NCBI RefSeq assembly: GCF_001476285.1
Contig: NZ_LDRU01000032.1
Span: 1 to 62,363, forward strand
From: Microbacterium testaceum
GTDB lineage: Bacteria > Actinomycetota > Actinomycetes > Actinomycetales > Microbacteriaceae
Length of the DNA stretch: 62,363 bases
Direction: 5' to 3'
Numbering within the stretch: position 1 is the stretch's first letter; each line of letters opens with the position of its first letter. Made by a program: the position numbers and the translations under genes. Shown piece after piece: positions 6,788-14,522 of the stretch. The notes under the pieces were generated by a model that saw only the letters and a program-made list of their open reading frames with translations, made no database searches and was not told the origin of the DNA.

Positions 6788-8578
6788 CTACTTCACCGGC
6801 GACGTCCCCGCGGTGATCGCGGCACCGGATGCGTATCCCGCACGGGTGGCGACGACCTTGACGGTGATGACCTTGCCGGACTGCGAGCTCTTCAACGTGT
6901 ACGCCGAAGACGTGGCGCCGGGGATGGGGTTCCCGTTGGAGAGCCATTGGTACGTGTAGGTGAGGCTGGGGAGCGACCACGACCCGGTGCTCACGGTCAG
7001 CTTCTTCCCCACGGCCGCGACCCCCGAGATCTTCGGCACAGTGAGCACCTTCGGTGCCGCGCCCTGGGCGATCTTCGAGGTGGCGGCACTGGTCGCGGTG
7101 TTCGTCTCCCACGCGGTCGAGGTGGCGGTGACCCGCACCGAGATCGCCGTGCCGAAATCGGCGGAGGTGAGCTTCAGACTCGAGCCGGTGACGCCGTCGA
7201 TCGCGACGCCGTTGCGCAGCCAGGTGTATTTGAACGTCAGACCGGTCTTGGACCAGATGCCCGCGGTCGCGGTGAGCGTATTGCCGACCGACGTGGTCCC
7301 CGAGATCTTCGGCGCGGTCGTCGCCACAGGACGTGGCCCCTTGCCGATCGGTGCCGTGGGCGAGGTGGTCGCCGTCGCCGTGGTATAGCCGGCCGCGGTC
7401 ACGGTGACGACGACGCTCAGGCGCTTCCCGGCGTCGGCGGTGCCGACCGCGTAGGCACCCGAGGTGCGTCCCGAAACCGGGCTCCCGTCCCGCAGCCACT
7501 GGTAGGAGAACTTCGCGTTCGGCGGGAGGTTCCAGTCGCCCTGGTCCAGGGTCACCGTCTGACCGACGGTCGTCGTTCCGTTGATCGCAGGCGCGCGGGT
7601 CACCGTCGCCGCGGGGCCGGCCGTGACGCGAACCGGCGCGGAGCTGTGCGCCGCGCCGGCCGCGTATCCCTGGCGGGAGCCGGTCACCTTCAACACGATG
7701 TCCTTGCCGAGATCCGCGGGAACCGGGGTGTATGCGGAGCACGCGCTCGAGAGCTGGGTCGACCCGGCGTACCAGCCGCAGGTGTACGTCAGGTTCGAGG
7801 GAGCCCACGTTCCGTAGTCGACCTGCAAGGGGCTGCCGACCTGGCCCGAACCGCGGGCGTACGGGCCGTCGGTGGGCGCGGGCGCGGCCCCGATCCCCAC
7901 CGGCGGAAGCGTGACGGATACCGGTTCCGAGATGTATCCCTGCTTGTGTGCCGTGACGGTCAGTGTGAGGACGGAGCCGATGTAGCCGGCGTCCAAGGTC
8001 AGATTCTGCTTGTTCGTGTCCCTCTTCGGGCGGTCGGGACCACCGGTCCACTCGTACGAGTACGACCAGCCGTCCGTCTCCGACCACTCGCCCGGCGTCG
8101 CCGTCAGGGTCTCTCCCGCACGCACCGTGCCGTTCACGACGGGCGGAGAGGTGTTCACGGCTCCCGGCGCGGGTTGGACCACGCAGGAAGGCGTTTTCAC
8201 CTCATCCGCGTAGAGAAGCCCATCCCCCTCGTCGTACCAATACGTGATCCCCGGGTAGAGAACGCGGTATCCGGCACTGGCGGGAATAGTGAACGAAAGA
8301 TCGCTCGACCCGTACCGAATCGGCGGATCGCCGTACTTGTTGCGCTGCGGCACACTCGACCACTCGAAGGTCGACTTCACGGCATTCGGAGGAAGAGTTC
8401 CGAGATCGACCGTCACTGTCGCATCCACCGTGCAATCCCCCGACAGCGTCGGAGGGACGTATGAATCGTCTGCGAACGCCGCCTGCGGCGCCACCATCGC
8501 CCCCGTGACGACGAGCGCGAGACTCGCCAGGAAGACACCGAACCGTCGGGTACGCGGAGCGCGTTCACGCGTGTTCAT
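6788..8578 (-). CDS. Secreted protein with five Ig-like repeats
   Basis: 596 aa. An N-terminal signal peptide has a twin-Arg-rich start (RTRRFGVFLASLALVVTG) and cleaves near AFA-DD (about residue 37). A unique domain of about 105 residues with three or more Cys follows. Then come five repeats of about 85 residues (roughly 144-227, 236-318, 329-411, 422-503, 513-596), each with VG..L....G.W......YQWL and ending GY.....T..S. Such A1A-type repeats occur in actinobacterial surface or secreted proteins. No LPXTG anchor, hydrolase or carbohydrate-binding domain is visible. ATG at 8578; upstream ATGs lack a signal context. Role unknown; possibly a cell-surface spacer or adhesin. Confidence 0.85.
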   Translation of the reverse strand: MNTRERAPRTRRFGVFLASLALVVTGAMVAPQAAFADDSYVPPTLSGDCTVDATVTVDLGTLPPNAVKSTFEWSSVPQRNKYGDPPIRYGSSDLSFTIPASAGYRVLYPGITYWYDEGDGLLYADEVKTPSCVVQPAPGAVNTSPPVVNGTVRAGETLTATPGEWSETDGWSYSYEWTGGPDRPKRDTNKQNLTLDAGYIGSVLTLTVTAHKQGYISEPVSVTLPPVGIGAAPAPTDGPYARGSGQVGSPLQVDYGTWAPSNLTYTCGWYAGSTQLSSACSAYTPVPADLGKDIVLKVTGSRQGYAAGAAHSSAPVRVTAGPAATVTRAPAINGTTTVGQTVTLDQGDWNLPPNAKFSYQWLRDGSPVSGRTSGAYAVGTADAGKRLSVVVTVTAAGYTTATATTSPTAPIGKGPRPVATTAPKISGTTSVGNTLTATAGIWSKTGLTFKYTWLRNGVAIDGVTGSSLKLTSADFGTAISVRVTATSTAWETNTATSAATSKIAQGAAPKVLTVPKISGVAAVGKKLTVSTGSWSLPSLTYTYQWLSNGNPIPGATSSAYTLKSSQSGKVITVKVVATRAGYASGAAITAGTSPVK

Positions 8579-8579
8579 T

Positions 8580-8642
8580 TTTCGCAGTTCCCCCATGCGC
8601 GGCAACAATCCGGAGTGCCGATTCTTCAATTTCGCAGTTCCC
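8580..8642 (-). repeat. Two 13-bp direct repeats in the Ig-repeat gene leader
   Basis: GGGAACTGCGAAA (read on the minus strand) occurs exactly twice, at 8592-8580, immediately before the ATG of the Ig-repeat gene, and at 8642-8630. Copies are 50 bp apart, about five helical turns, in an unusually AT-rich stretch. They could be regulator sites or a duplicated ribosome-binding region. Confidence 0.55.
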
Positions 8643-8676
8643 TGTGAATTGAGCAAGTCGAGAATATGAAAATGCC

Positions 8677-9219
8677 TTACGGGGCGGTCGCCCGGGCGCC
8701 CCGATGCCGCGCGGAATGGCCCAGATAGTTCCCGGCGTTGCGCAGGATCTTCTCGCGTTCCTCGTCCGACAGGACACGCCGCACCTTCGCGGGAACGCCC
8801 GCGACGAGGGACCCGGCCGGGACCACGGTCCCCTCGAGCACGACCGCTCCCCCGGCCACAAGGCATCCCGGACCGATCTCGGCGCCCGACAGCACGACGC
8901 TGCCCATCCCGATGAGGGAGCCGTCTCCGATGGTGCAGCCGTGCACGACCGCGTTGTGGCCGATCGAGACGTCCTCGCCGATGGTCACCGGGTGCCCCGC
9001 ATCGACGTGGATCGAGACGTTGTCCTGCACGTTGGATCGCGCGCCCACGACGATCGCGGCCCCGTCCCCGCGCAGCACCGCGTTGTACCAGACGCTCGCG
9101 CCGGCGCCGAGCGATACGTCCCCGACGAGACGAGCACCGGATGCCACGAACGCGTCGTCGTGCACGGTGGGTGCGGCATCGGGCAGGGCGAGGACCGAGG
9201 CGTCCGGGGCGATGGTCAC
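8677..9219 (-). CDS. Gamma-class carbonic anhydrase family protein
   Basis: 180 aa, a left-handed beta-helix of hexapeptide repeats ([LIV]-G-x4). The three zinc-ligand positions of gamma carbonic anhydrases are present as H71 (SIHV), H88 and H93 (IGHNAVVHG), in the normal spacing. Expected to be a cytosolic trimer interconverting CO2 and bicarbonate, although many family members have unproven activity. The GTG at 9219 overlaps the stop of the upstream hydrolase gene (GTGA), so the two are coupled. C-terminal helix (DEEREKILRNAGNYLGHS) is typical. Confidence 0.9.
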   Translation of the reverse strand: MTIAPDASVLALPDAAPTVHDDAFVASGARLVGDVSLGAGASVWYNAVLRGDGAAIVVGARSNVQDNVSIHVDAGHPVTIGEDVSIGHNAVVHGCTIGDGSLIGMGSVVLSGAEIGPGCLVAGGAVVLEGTVVPAGSLVAGVPAKVRRVLSDEEREKILRNAGNYLGHSARHRGARATAP

Positions 9220-9935
9220 GAGGCATCCTTCCGTGGGGCGCGCAGGTGCCCACGCACCCAGGCCGCGACGAGGGCGACGTGCGGTCCGTCCGGGTCGATG
9301 AGATCCATGTGCGCGAGGCGGGCGAACTCGAAGAAGTCCACCGGTGCGTCCAGATCGCGCGCCTGCCGGGCGAAGTCCCTCGCGTGGTCGACGGGGACGC
9401 GGTCGTCGTCGACGCCGTGGACGACCAGGGTGGGCGTGGACGTGGGGCGGGGGGTGGCTGCGGCGTAGGCCTCGGGCCGTTCGGCGGGCGACGCCCCCAT
9501 CAGCTCCGCGACAGCTCCGGACCCGATGCGCGCACCGTATCCGCCCACGAGGTCGGTCACGGGGGCCAACGCCACGACGAGATCGACCTCGTCGGCGCAG
9601 AGCAGAGCGAGGTGGCCGCCTGCGGAGTGCCCGACCGCCACGCGAAGCGCGTCGGGGAACAGCTCTCGCACGCGATGCAGTGCGGTGCGCACATCGTCCT
9701 GCATGGCTGCGGGGTCGCCCTCACGGCGGTACTCGATGTTCACCGCTGCTGCGACAGGGCCGTCCCGGACGACCCGCTCGACGAGCGGATCCATCAGCTC
9801 CGCCGTGTAACGAGGGCGCCAGTACCCACCGTGGACGAAGCAGAAGACGAGCTCAGCGGAGGCGTCACCGACGATTCGTACCCACTGGTCGGGATGATCT
9901 CCATACGCCTCGGTGCGCGGGGTGTGATGCGGCAT
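9216..9935 (-). CDS. Alpha/beta hydrolase, kynurenine-formamidase/esterase-like
   Basis: 239 aa. The oxyanion motif HGGYW (35-39) and nucleophile elbow GHSAGG (S104) mark the esterase/formamidase group; D177 or D178 in HGVDDDRV and H209 in LAHMD complete the triad. The HGG-YW form is seen in arylformamidases that act on N-formylkynurenine, but no tryptophan-degradation gene is near, so the substrate is uncertain. ATG at 9935, preceded by GAGGATCGG, was chosen over an upstream in-frame start because the extra 24 residues look non-coding. Confidence 0.85.
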   Translation of the reverse strand: MPHHTPRTEAYGDHPDQWVRIVGDASAELVFCFVHGGYWRPRYTAELMDPLVERVVRDGPVAAAVNIEYRREGDPAAMQDDVRTALHRVRELFPDALRVAVGHSAGGHLALLCADEVDLVVALAPVTDLVGGYGARIGSGAVAELMGASPAERPEAYAAATPRPTSTPTLVVHGVDDDRVPVDHARDFARQARDLDAPVDFFEFARLAHMDLIDPDGPHVALVAAWVRGHLRAPRKDAS

Positions 9936-10103
9936 GCGCCGATCCTCACACGCGTGAGTCCAAAGGCGCAGCTGACGCGGCGAGTGAGGTGAGGATTGCC
10001 TATTCATCAGGGATTTAGCCGAGCCTCAACTTGCTTGCGGAATGCTGTCGCGTGAGTAGCGTTACATCCATCAGACTTCGTTCGCTGCGAGAAGGAGCAG
10101 AAA

Positions 10104-10589
10104 ATGAGCACCGTTCAGACCCCCGCCGCCACCACCGTCGACCCCACGATGGCCGCCGGCACCGCCCAGTTCCTCTCCCCCGTCGTCATCGGCCTCGAGG
10201 CCCTCGTCGTCAACGGAAAGCAGGCTCACTGGCACGTGCGCGGCTCGAACTTCATCGGCGTCCACGAGCTCCTCGACTCCGTCGTCGCTCACGCGCAGGA
10301 CTGGGCCGACCTGGCCGCTGAGCGCATCGTCGCCCTGGGGCTCCCGATCGACTCCCGTCTCTCGACCGTCGCGGCCAAGGCGAAGGCCACCGAGGTTCCC
10401 GCCGGCTTCGCCCCGTCGGACGTCGTGATCCGCGCCGTCATCGCCGACATCGACGCCGTTCTGGTCGACATCGAGGCGGCCATCGAGGGCCTCGATGAGA
10501 TCGACATGTCGAGCCAGGACGTCGCGATCGAGATCAAGCGCGGCCTCGACAAGGACCGCTGGTTCCTCTTCGCGCACCTCGCCGCGTAA
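10104..10589 (+). CDS. dps: Dps-family DNA-protecting ferritin
   Basis: 161 aa, normal Dps length. The ferroxidase centre shared between subunits is complete: H42 in KQAHWHVRG, H54 and D58 in VHELLD, D69 and E73 in DWADLAAERI. Dps forms 12-mers that oxidise and store Fe(II) with peroxide and coat DNA in stationary phase. The ATG at 10104 has GAGAAGGAGC upstream. A single gene with its own strong terminator; likely induced by stress, although no operator could be identified. Confidence 0.96.
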   Translation: MSTVQTPAATTVDPTMAAGTAQFLSPVVIGLEALVVNGKQAHWHVRGSNFIGVHELLDSVVAHAQDWADLAAERIVALGLPIDSRLSTVAAKAKATEVPAGFAPSDVVIRAVIADIDAVLVDIEAAIEGLDEIDMSSQDVAIEIKRGLDKDRWFLFAHLAA

Positions 10590-10600
10590 GAATTTTCGCG

Positions 10601-10634
10601 CGAAGGGGGCGGTGCTTCGGCACCGCCCCCTTCG
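10601..10634. terminator. Strong UUCG-loop terminator shared by dps and the amidohydrolase gene
   Basis: CGAAGGGGGCGGTGC pairs perfectly with GCACCGCCCCCTTCG around a TTCG tetraloop (15 bp). It lies between convergent genes and would work on both strands. Confidence 0.85.
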
Positions 10635-10654
10635 TCGTTCGTGCGCGGCCGGAC

Positions 10655-12148
10655 TCAGGCGCCGTGGGTGACGCGGCCCGCGAGCAGCGTCGCGCGAACC
10701 GGCATCGACCGAAGGCCTCTCTCGTCGGCGGCGAACGGGTCGGCCCCCACGACGACGAGGTCGGCCAGGGCCCCGGGGGTGATCTCGGCCGGTGCGGTCG
10801 ACCCGCCGGCGGTGGATGCCGCGATCGCCGTCTCGATGCCCACCCGCTCGTGGGGTTGCCAGGCATCGCGTCCGTCCCGCGTGCGGAACACCGCCGACGC
10901 CATCGCCGCCCACGGGTCGAGAGGAGCGACCGGGGCGTCCGATCCGAAGCGCAGGTTTGCGCCGCTGTCGGCCAGCGCCCGCAGGGGGTAGGGCTGAGCG
11001 GACTGCTCGGCCCAGATGGCATCCGTCATGTCGCGGTCATCGAGCGCGTGCTCGGGCTGCACGCTCGCGGCGACCCCGAGCCGGGCGAAGCGCGGGATGT
11101 CGCTGTGCGCGACGAGCTGGGCGTGCTCGATGGTGCCCACCGCGCCGGTCAGCGCGTACGCGTCGAGCGCGTGCGCGTTCGCGATGTCGCCGATCGCGTG
11201 GATGGCGCATTCGAGACCCGCCGCCGTCGCCCTGGTCATCATCTCGACCAGTTCGTCGGGCGCGATGGTCAGCAGGCCGTGATTGTCGATCTCGCCGGGG
11301 TAGTGATGGGCGCAGGCCGCCGTCCGCGTTCCCAGCGAGCCGTCGGTGATGGCCTTCAACGGTCCGACGCGCACGAGATCGTGTGTCGCCCCGCGTACGC
11401 TGTCGCCCGTGCGCAGGCCTTCGGCGATCGCTCGGTCGAGGTGCTGCGGGTACGTGCCGTACGTGATGCGCAGGGTGTCGAATCCCCGGGCGACACGCCG
11501 CTGCCACGGCTCGTCATTCCAGGTCATGTCGAGGTCGACGAGGCCGACGATCCCGCGGGCGGCGGCCGCGCTCGCCATCCGCTCGACCGAATGGTCGGCG
11601 ATTCGGGGCTCCACCGCGTTCAGACGGCGGGAGATCTCGAACGCGTCCTCCTCGCGGAGGAGCCCGGATGCCACGGGCTCGAAGCCCTCGCTCCGAAAAG
11701 CAGCGGAGTTCATCCACACGCTGTGGACGTCCGCGTTGATGAGGTAGGTCGGAACCTCGCCCGTCGTGGCATCCAGCATGCGCAGAGTCGGGGTATCGGG
11801 CCAGAGTCCGTCGCGGAAGCCGGAGCCGATCCGGCGGCCGTCGATTTCGGGCGCCAGAGCCATGATCGTGGCGGCATCGTGCGCGGACGCGACTTCACCG
11901 AGGGGCACGCGGTCGGCGGACAGTGCCCACTGCAGCACGTGAACATGGTGATCCCACAGCCCGGGAAGGAGCCATCCGCCCTCGCCGTCGAGGACCAGCC
12001 CCGTGGGCTTCAGGTTGCCGGTCGGTGCGATGTCGGCGATGACACCGTTCTCGATGACGAGGTCGACGGGTTCGAGGGTCGGCAGCAGCTCCCGACCCGG
12101 ACCGGCGACCCGCACCGCGCGAACGAAACCGACGTTCTCGCCGATCAC
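10655..12148 (-). CDS. YtcJ-like metal-dependent amidohydrolase
   Basis: 497 aa. The metal-binding motif HHVHV follows the N-terminal beta sandwich (WLLPGLWDHHVHVLQ), with later His residues (IHAIGD; HAQLV) and a catalytic Asp in FGSDAPV, the amidohydrolase family 3 plan. Substrates of this group (ureas, amides, N-acyl compounds) cannot be told from sequence. The GTG at 12148 overlaps the stop of the PaiB-like gene, so the pair forms an operon. It ends close to the terminator shared with dps. Confidence 0.88.
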   Translation of the reverse strand: MIGENVGFVRAVRVAGPGRELLPTLEPVDLVIENGVIADIAPTGNLKPTGLVLDGEGGWLLPGLWDHHVHVLQWALSADRVPLGEVASAHDAATIMALAPEIDGRRIGSGFRDGLWPDTPTLRMLDATTGEVPTYLINADVHSVWMNSAAFRSEGFEPVASGLLREEDAFEISRRLNAVEPRIADHSVERMASAAAARGIVGLVDLDMTWNDEPWQRRVARGFDTLRITYGTYPQHLDRAIAEGLRTGDSVRGATHDLVRVGPLKAITDGSLGTRTAACAHHYPGEIDNHGLLTIAPDELVEMMTRATAAGLECAIHAIGDIANAHALDAYALTGAVGTIEHAQLVAHSDIPRFARLGVAASVQPEHALDDRDMTDAIWAEQSAQPYPLRALADSGANLRFGSDAPVAPLDPWAAMASAVFRTRDGRDAWQPHERVGIETAIAASTAGGSTAPAEITPGALADLVVVGADPFAADERGLRSMPVRATLLAGRVTHGA

Positions 12149-12768
12149 GGTCGCACCCGAGCTGCGGCTGCACGGCTCATCTCGGCCGCCAGGGCGGGAT
12201 TGTGCTCCGTGAGTCCCGCGATGATCGTGTCGACGACCTCGGGAGCCTTGTTCTGACTCAGCTTGCGCTTGGCGGTCACCCGCGTGGGCGTGAGCCGGAA
12301 ACCCACGGTGCCCCGCTCGAGACGCTCGACGAAGGCCACGTCGTTCGGGAGCGTGTACAGGCCACGCGCCTCGTCGCCGGTCCCCTCGAACCGCTCGACA
12401 AGGCGCTCGAGAACGCGCAGGTTCTCGGCCGGGCTCAACAGCTCCGGGATGCCGGAGAGGTGCGCCGACACGAAGTTCCATGTCGGAACCGCCGGGACGT
12501 CCCCGTACCACTTCGGCGTGATGTACCCGTGCGGGCCCTGGACGACGACGAGGAGCTCCTTCTCGCCCAGGCCGAGGATCGTGTCGTCGGGCTTGCCGAC
12601 GTGGCCGACGATCGTGAGATCTTCGCGGTCGTCGTCGAGGAGGACCGCGTAGTGAGAGGCGACGAGACCGGTATCCCCCTGGCTGACCAGGGTGACCCAA
12701 GGGTGATGGGCGATGAGACGGCGGAGCTCGCTGACATCGGTCATCGCGAAGCTGGGGTTCTGACGCAC
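12145..12768 (-). CDS. PaiB-family FMN-binding protein
   Basis: 207 aa with the family motifs PKWYGDVPAVPTWNF, SAHLSG and the C-terminal KLSQNK. The family has an FMN-binding split-barrel fold. The name comes from Bacillus PaiB, described as a negative regulator of sporulation and protease genes; no DNA-binding domain is visible, so an enzymatic or flavin-carrier role is as likely. A leaderless start is likely: TAGGCT at 12780-12775, six nucleotides, then the GTG at 12768. Upstream gene of a two-gene operon with the amidohydrolase. Confidence 0.9.
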   Translation of the reverse strand: MRQNPSFAMTDVSELRRLIAHHPWVTLVSQGDTGLVASHYAVLLDDDREDLTIVGHVGKPDDTILGLGEKELLVVVQGPHGYITPKWYGDVPAVPTWNFVSAHLSGIPELLSPAENLRVLERLVERFEGTGDEARGLYTLPNDVAFVERLERGTVGFRLTPTRVTAKRKLSQNKAPEVVDTIIAGLTEHNPALAAEMSRAAAARVRP

Positions 12769-12774
12769 CGTTTC

Positions 12775-12780
12775 AGCCTA
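12775..12780 (-). promoter_or_regulatory. -10 element TAGGCT for leaderless PaiB-family gene
   Basis: TAGGCT is followed by 6 nt and then the GTG start at 12768, so transcription would begin at the start codon. Confidence 0.6.
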
Positions 12781-12793
12781 GATCGCCGGTCCC

Positions 12794-12884
12794 GGTGGCT
12801 TCGACAGGCTCAGCCACCTCCGCGGCGCGCCGTCGCCACAGCCCCTGCCGGCGCCTGCTCAGGTCCCTGAGCCTGTCCAAGGCC
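12794..12884. repeat. REP-like inverted repeat pair with TTCGACAGGCTCAG core
   Basis: A 25-bp hairpin unit at 12794-12818 (GGTGGC, core TTCGACAGGCTCA, GCCACC) is followed about 45 bp later by an inverted, slightly degraded half (CCTGAGCCTGTCCAAGG). Related copies lie at 31484-31530 and 59624-59646, all in intergenic DNA beyond gene ends, as expected of REP/BIME-type elements spread by REP-type transposases. Confidence 0.7.
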
Positions 12885-12896
12885 CCGGCGCCCCCG

Positions 12897-13889
12897 TCAC
12901 GCCTGACACCGCGGGCACCAGTACAGCTTGCGCCCGGCCGCCTCTTCCATCAGGACCGTCGTCCCGCACACACGGCAGGGCAACCCGGCACGGTGGTACA
13001 CCCAGTGCCGGTCGTCGCGGTGCGCCATCGCGCGACGGTACGCCTCGGGGTCGAGGTCGTCCATCGTCATCATCTGACCGGTCTCGACACCGATCGAGAG
13101 GAGCCGCACCCAGTCGCGCCACATCTCGCGCACGACATCCTCTGGCACATCGCGCCCCGGCGTGTGCGGGTTCTGCCGCGCGCGGAAGAGGATCTCGGCG
13201 CGGTAGACGTTGCCGATACCGCTGACCACGGATTGGTCCATCAGAAGCAGACCGATCGCCGTCGGCTTCTTCCTCACCGTCGCGACGAAACGCTCCTCAC
13301 CCTCGGTCACGTCGTCGACGAGCGGATCCGGTCCGAGCTTCGCGATGGTCGCGGCGACCTCATCCGGAGACTGCAGGACGCAGGCCGTCGGGCCACGCAG
13401 GTCGGCGCACGTGGCCTCGGTGAGCAACCGCAGCCGCACCGCCCCCACCACCGGGGGCGGCCACTCCACCTGCTCTTCGAGCCCGGTGGTCTGCTCTGAC
13501 ATCCGCACACGTGTGCGCCGCGGAGCACCGATCGAGCTCAGAGAGTTCTCGCCGGCGGCATCCAGGATCGGGTTGTCATCGATGACGGTCCCGCGCTGGT
13601 TGGTGTGCCCCATGCGCCCGTTCGCCGAGGCGATGGTCGCGTCGACGGCGATCTCACCCGAGAAATCCCAGGCGCCGTACATCCCGAGGTGTACGCGCAA
13701 CCACACGTCGCCGTCGAAGGCCAGGAACATCTGCTTGCCGACCGCGCGCACGTCGATCGCCTCTCGCCCGTCGATCACCGACGCGCCCTCGACGAACCGC
13801 CCTTGCGGACTGGATGCCGACACCGTGCGGCCGACGATGTTCCGCGCGAACTGCCGCGCGATGCGATGGACGGAATGCCCTTCGGGCAT
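12897..13889 (-). CDS. Fpg/Nei-family DNA glycosylase/AP lyase
   Basis: 330 aa. Starts M-P-E-G-H, so after Met removal the N-terminal Pro nucleophile and Glu3 are in place. A helix-two-turn-helix region (LLMDQSVVSGIGNVYRAEILF) and a C-terminal zinc finger (CRVCG...CPRCQ) complete the family plan. It excises oxidised bases and nicks the abasic site. P-E-G-H-S/T is more typical of Nei/Nei2-type actinobacterial enzymes than of MutM (PELPEVE), so endonuclease VIII-like is preferred. ATG at 13889 overlaps the RpiB stop by one base. Confidence 0.92.
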   Translation of the reverse strand: MPEGHSVHRIARQFARNIVGRTVSASSPQGRFVEGASVIDGREAIDVRAVGKQMFLAFDGDVWLRVHLGMYGAWDFSGEIAVDATIASANGRMGHTNQRGTVIDDNPILDAAGENSLSSIGAPRRTRVRMSEQTTGLEEQVEWPPPVVGAVRLRLLTEATCADLRGPTACVLQSPDEVAATIAKLGPDPLVDDVTEGEERFVATVRKKPTAIGLLLMDQSVVSGIGNVYRAEILFRARQNPHTPGRDVPEDVVREMWRDWVRLLSIGVETGQMMTMDDLDPEAYRRAMAHRDDRHWVYHRAGLPCRVCGTTVLMEEAAGRKLYWCPRCQA

Positions 13890-14431
13890 CAGCCTGCCTC
13901 GGGGTCGAACGAGTCGCCGGCCGCGAGGACGTCGGCTTGCGCGCGTCCTTCGCGCGGGTCGGGCAGCAGGACGCCGTCCTGCTCGTACGCCGCAAGCTGC
14001 GCGATGCGGCGCGCGTGGCGCTCCTCGCCCGAGAACGGCGTGGCGATGAAGCGGTCGATGAACGACGAGGCTTCCTCGAACGTGTGCTGACGGGCGCCGA
14101 TCGCGATCACGTTCGCGTCGTTGTGCTCGCGAGCGAGCTCCGCCGTCGCGATGCTCCACACCAGGGCCGCGCGCACACCGAGGACCTTGTTGGCCGCGAT
14201 CTGCTCGCCGTTGCCCGATCCGCCGAACACGACGCCGAGCGCCTCGACCCCGTCGGCCTGATCGCGCACGACGGCCTGCGCGGCCCGGATGCAGAACGCG
14301 GGGTAATCGTCGAGCGGGTCGTACTCGATCGGACCGTGGTCGACGACCTCGTGCCCCTGCGCGGCGAGGTGGTGCTGGATCTGGGTCGAGAATTCGAGAC
14401 CGGCGTGATCGGTGCCGAGGTGGATTCGCAT
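13889..14431 (-). CDS. rpiB: Ribose-5-phosphate isomerase, RpiB/LacAB family
   Basis: 180 aa. MRIHLGTDHAGLE and the active-site loop GGSGNGEQIAANKVLGVR are diagnostic. As in the actinobacterial enzymes, the base is the Glu of NGEQ and not the Cys used in enteric RpiB. Interconverts ribose-5-P and ribulose-5-P in the pentose-phosphate pathway. Leaderless: TAGGAT at 14443-14438, six bases, then ATG 14431. Co-transcribed with the downstream glycosylase gene. Confidence 0.93.
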   Translation of the reverse strand: MRIHLGTDHAGLEFSTQIQHHLAAQGHEVVDHGPIEYDPLDDYPAFCIRAAQAVVRDQADGVEALGVVFGGSGNGEQIAANKVLGVRAALVWSIATAELAREHNDANVIAIGARQHTFEEASSFIDRFIATPFSGEERHARRIAQLAAYEQDGVLLPDPREGRAQADVLAAGDSFDPEAG

Positions 14432-14437
14432 GCGCTC

Positions 14438-14443
14438 ATCCTA
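14438..14443 (-). promoter_or_regulatory. -10 element TAGGAT for leaderless rpiB
   Basis: TAGGAT, 6 nt, then ATG at 14431. No -35 consensus is obvious. Confidence 0.6.
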
Positions 14444-14475
14444 TTGAGGGCCACCGACACCCGGGCGGACATGAC

Positions 14476-14512
14476 GATGCCGTCCGCTCTCGTGGAGAGA
14501 ACGGACGGCATC
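14476..14512 (-). terminator. Hairpin downstream of ferrochelatase
   Basis: GATGCCGTCCGCTCTC (14476-14491) pairs with GAGAGAACGGACGGCATC (14495-14512), with a small internal bulge, 10 bp after the ferrochelatase stop. It separates that gene from rpiB. Confidence 0.7.
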
Positions 14513-14522
14513 GATCACGTCG

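Noticed and set aside
12794..12884. CRISPR-like repeats
   Set aside because: Only two inverted units with no regular spacers and no cas genes in the window.
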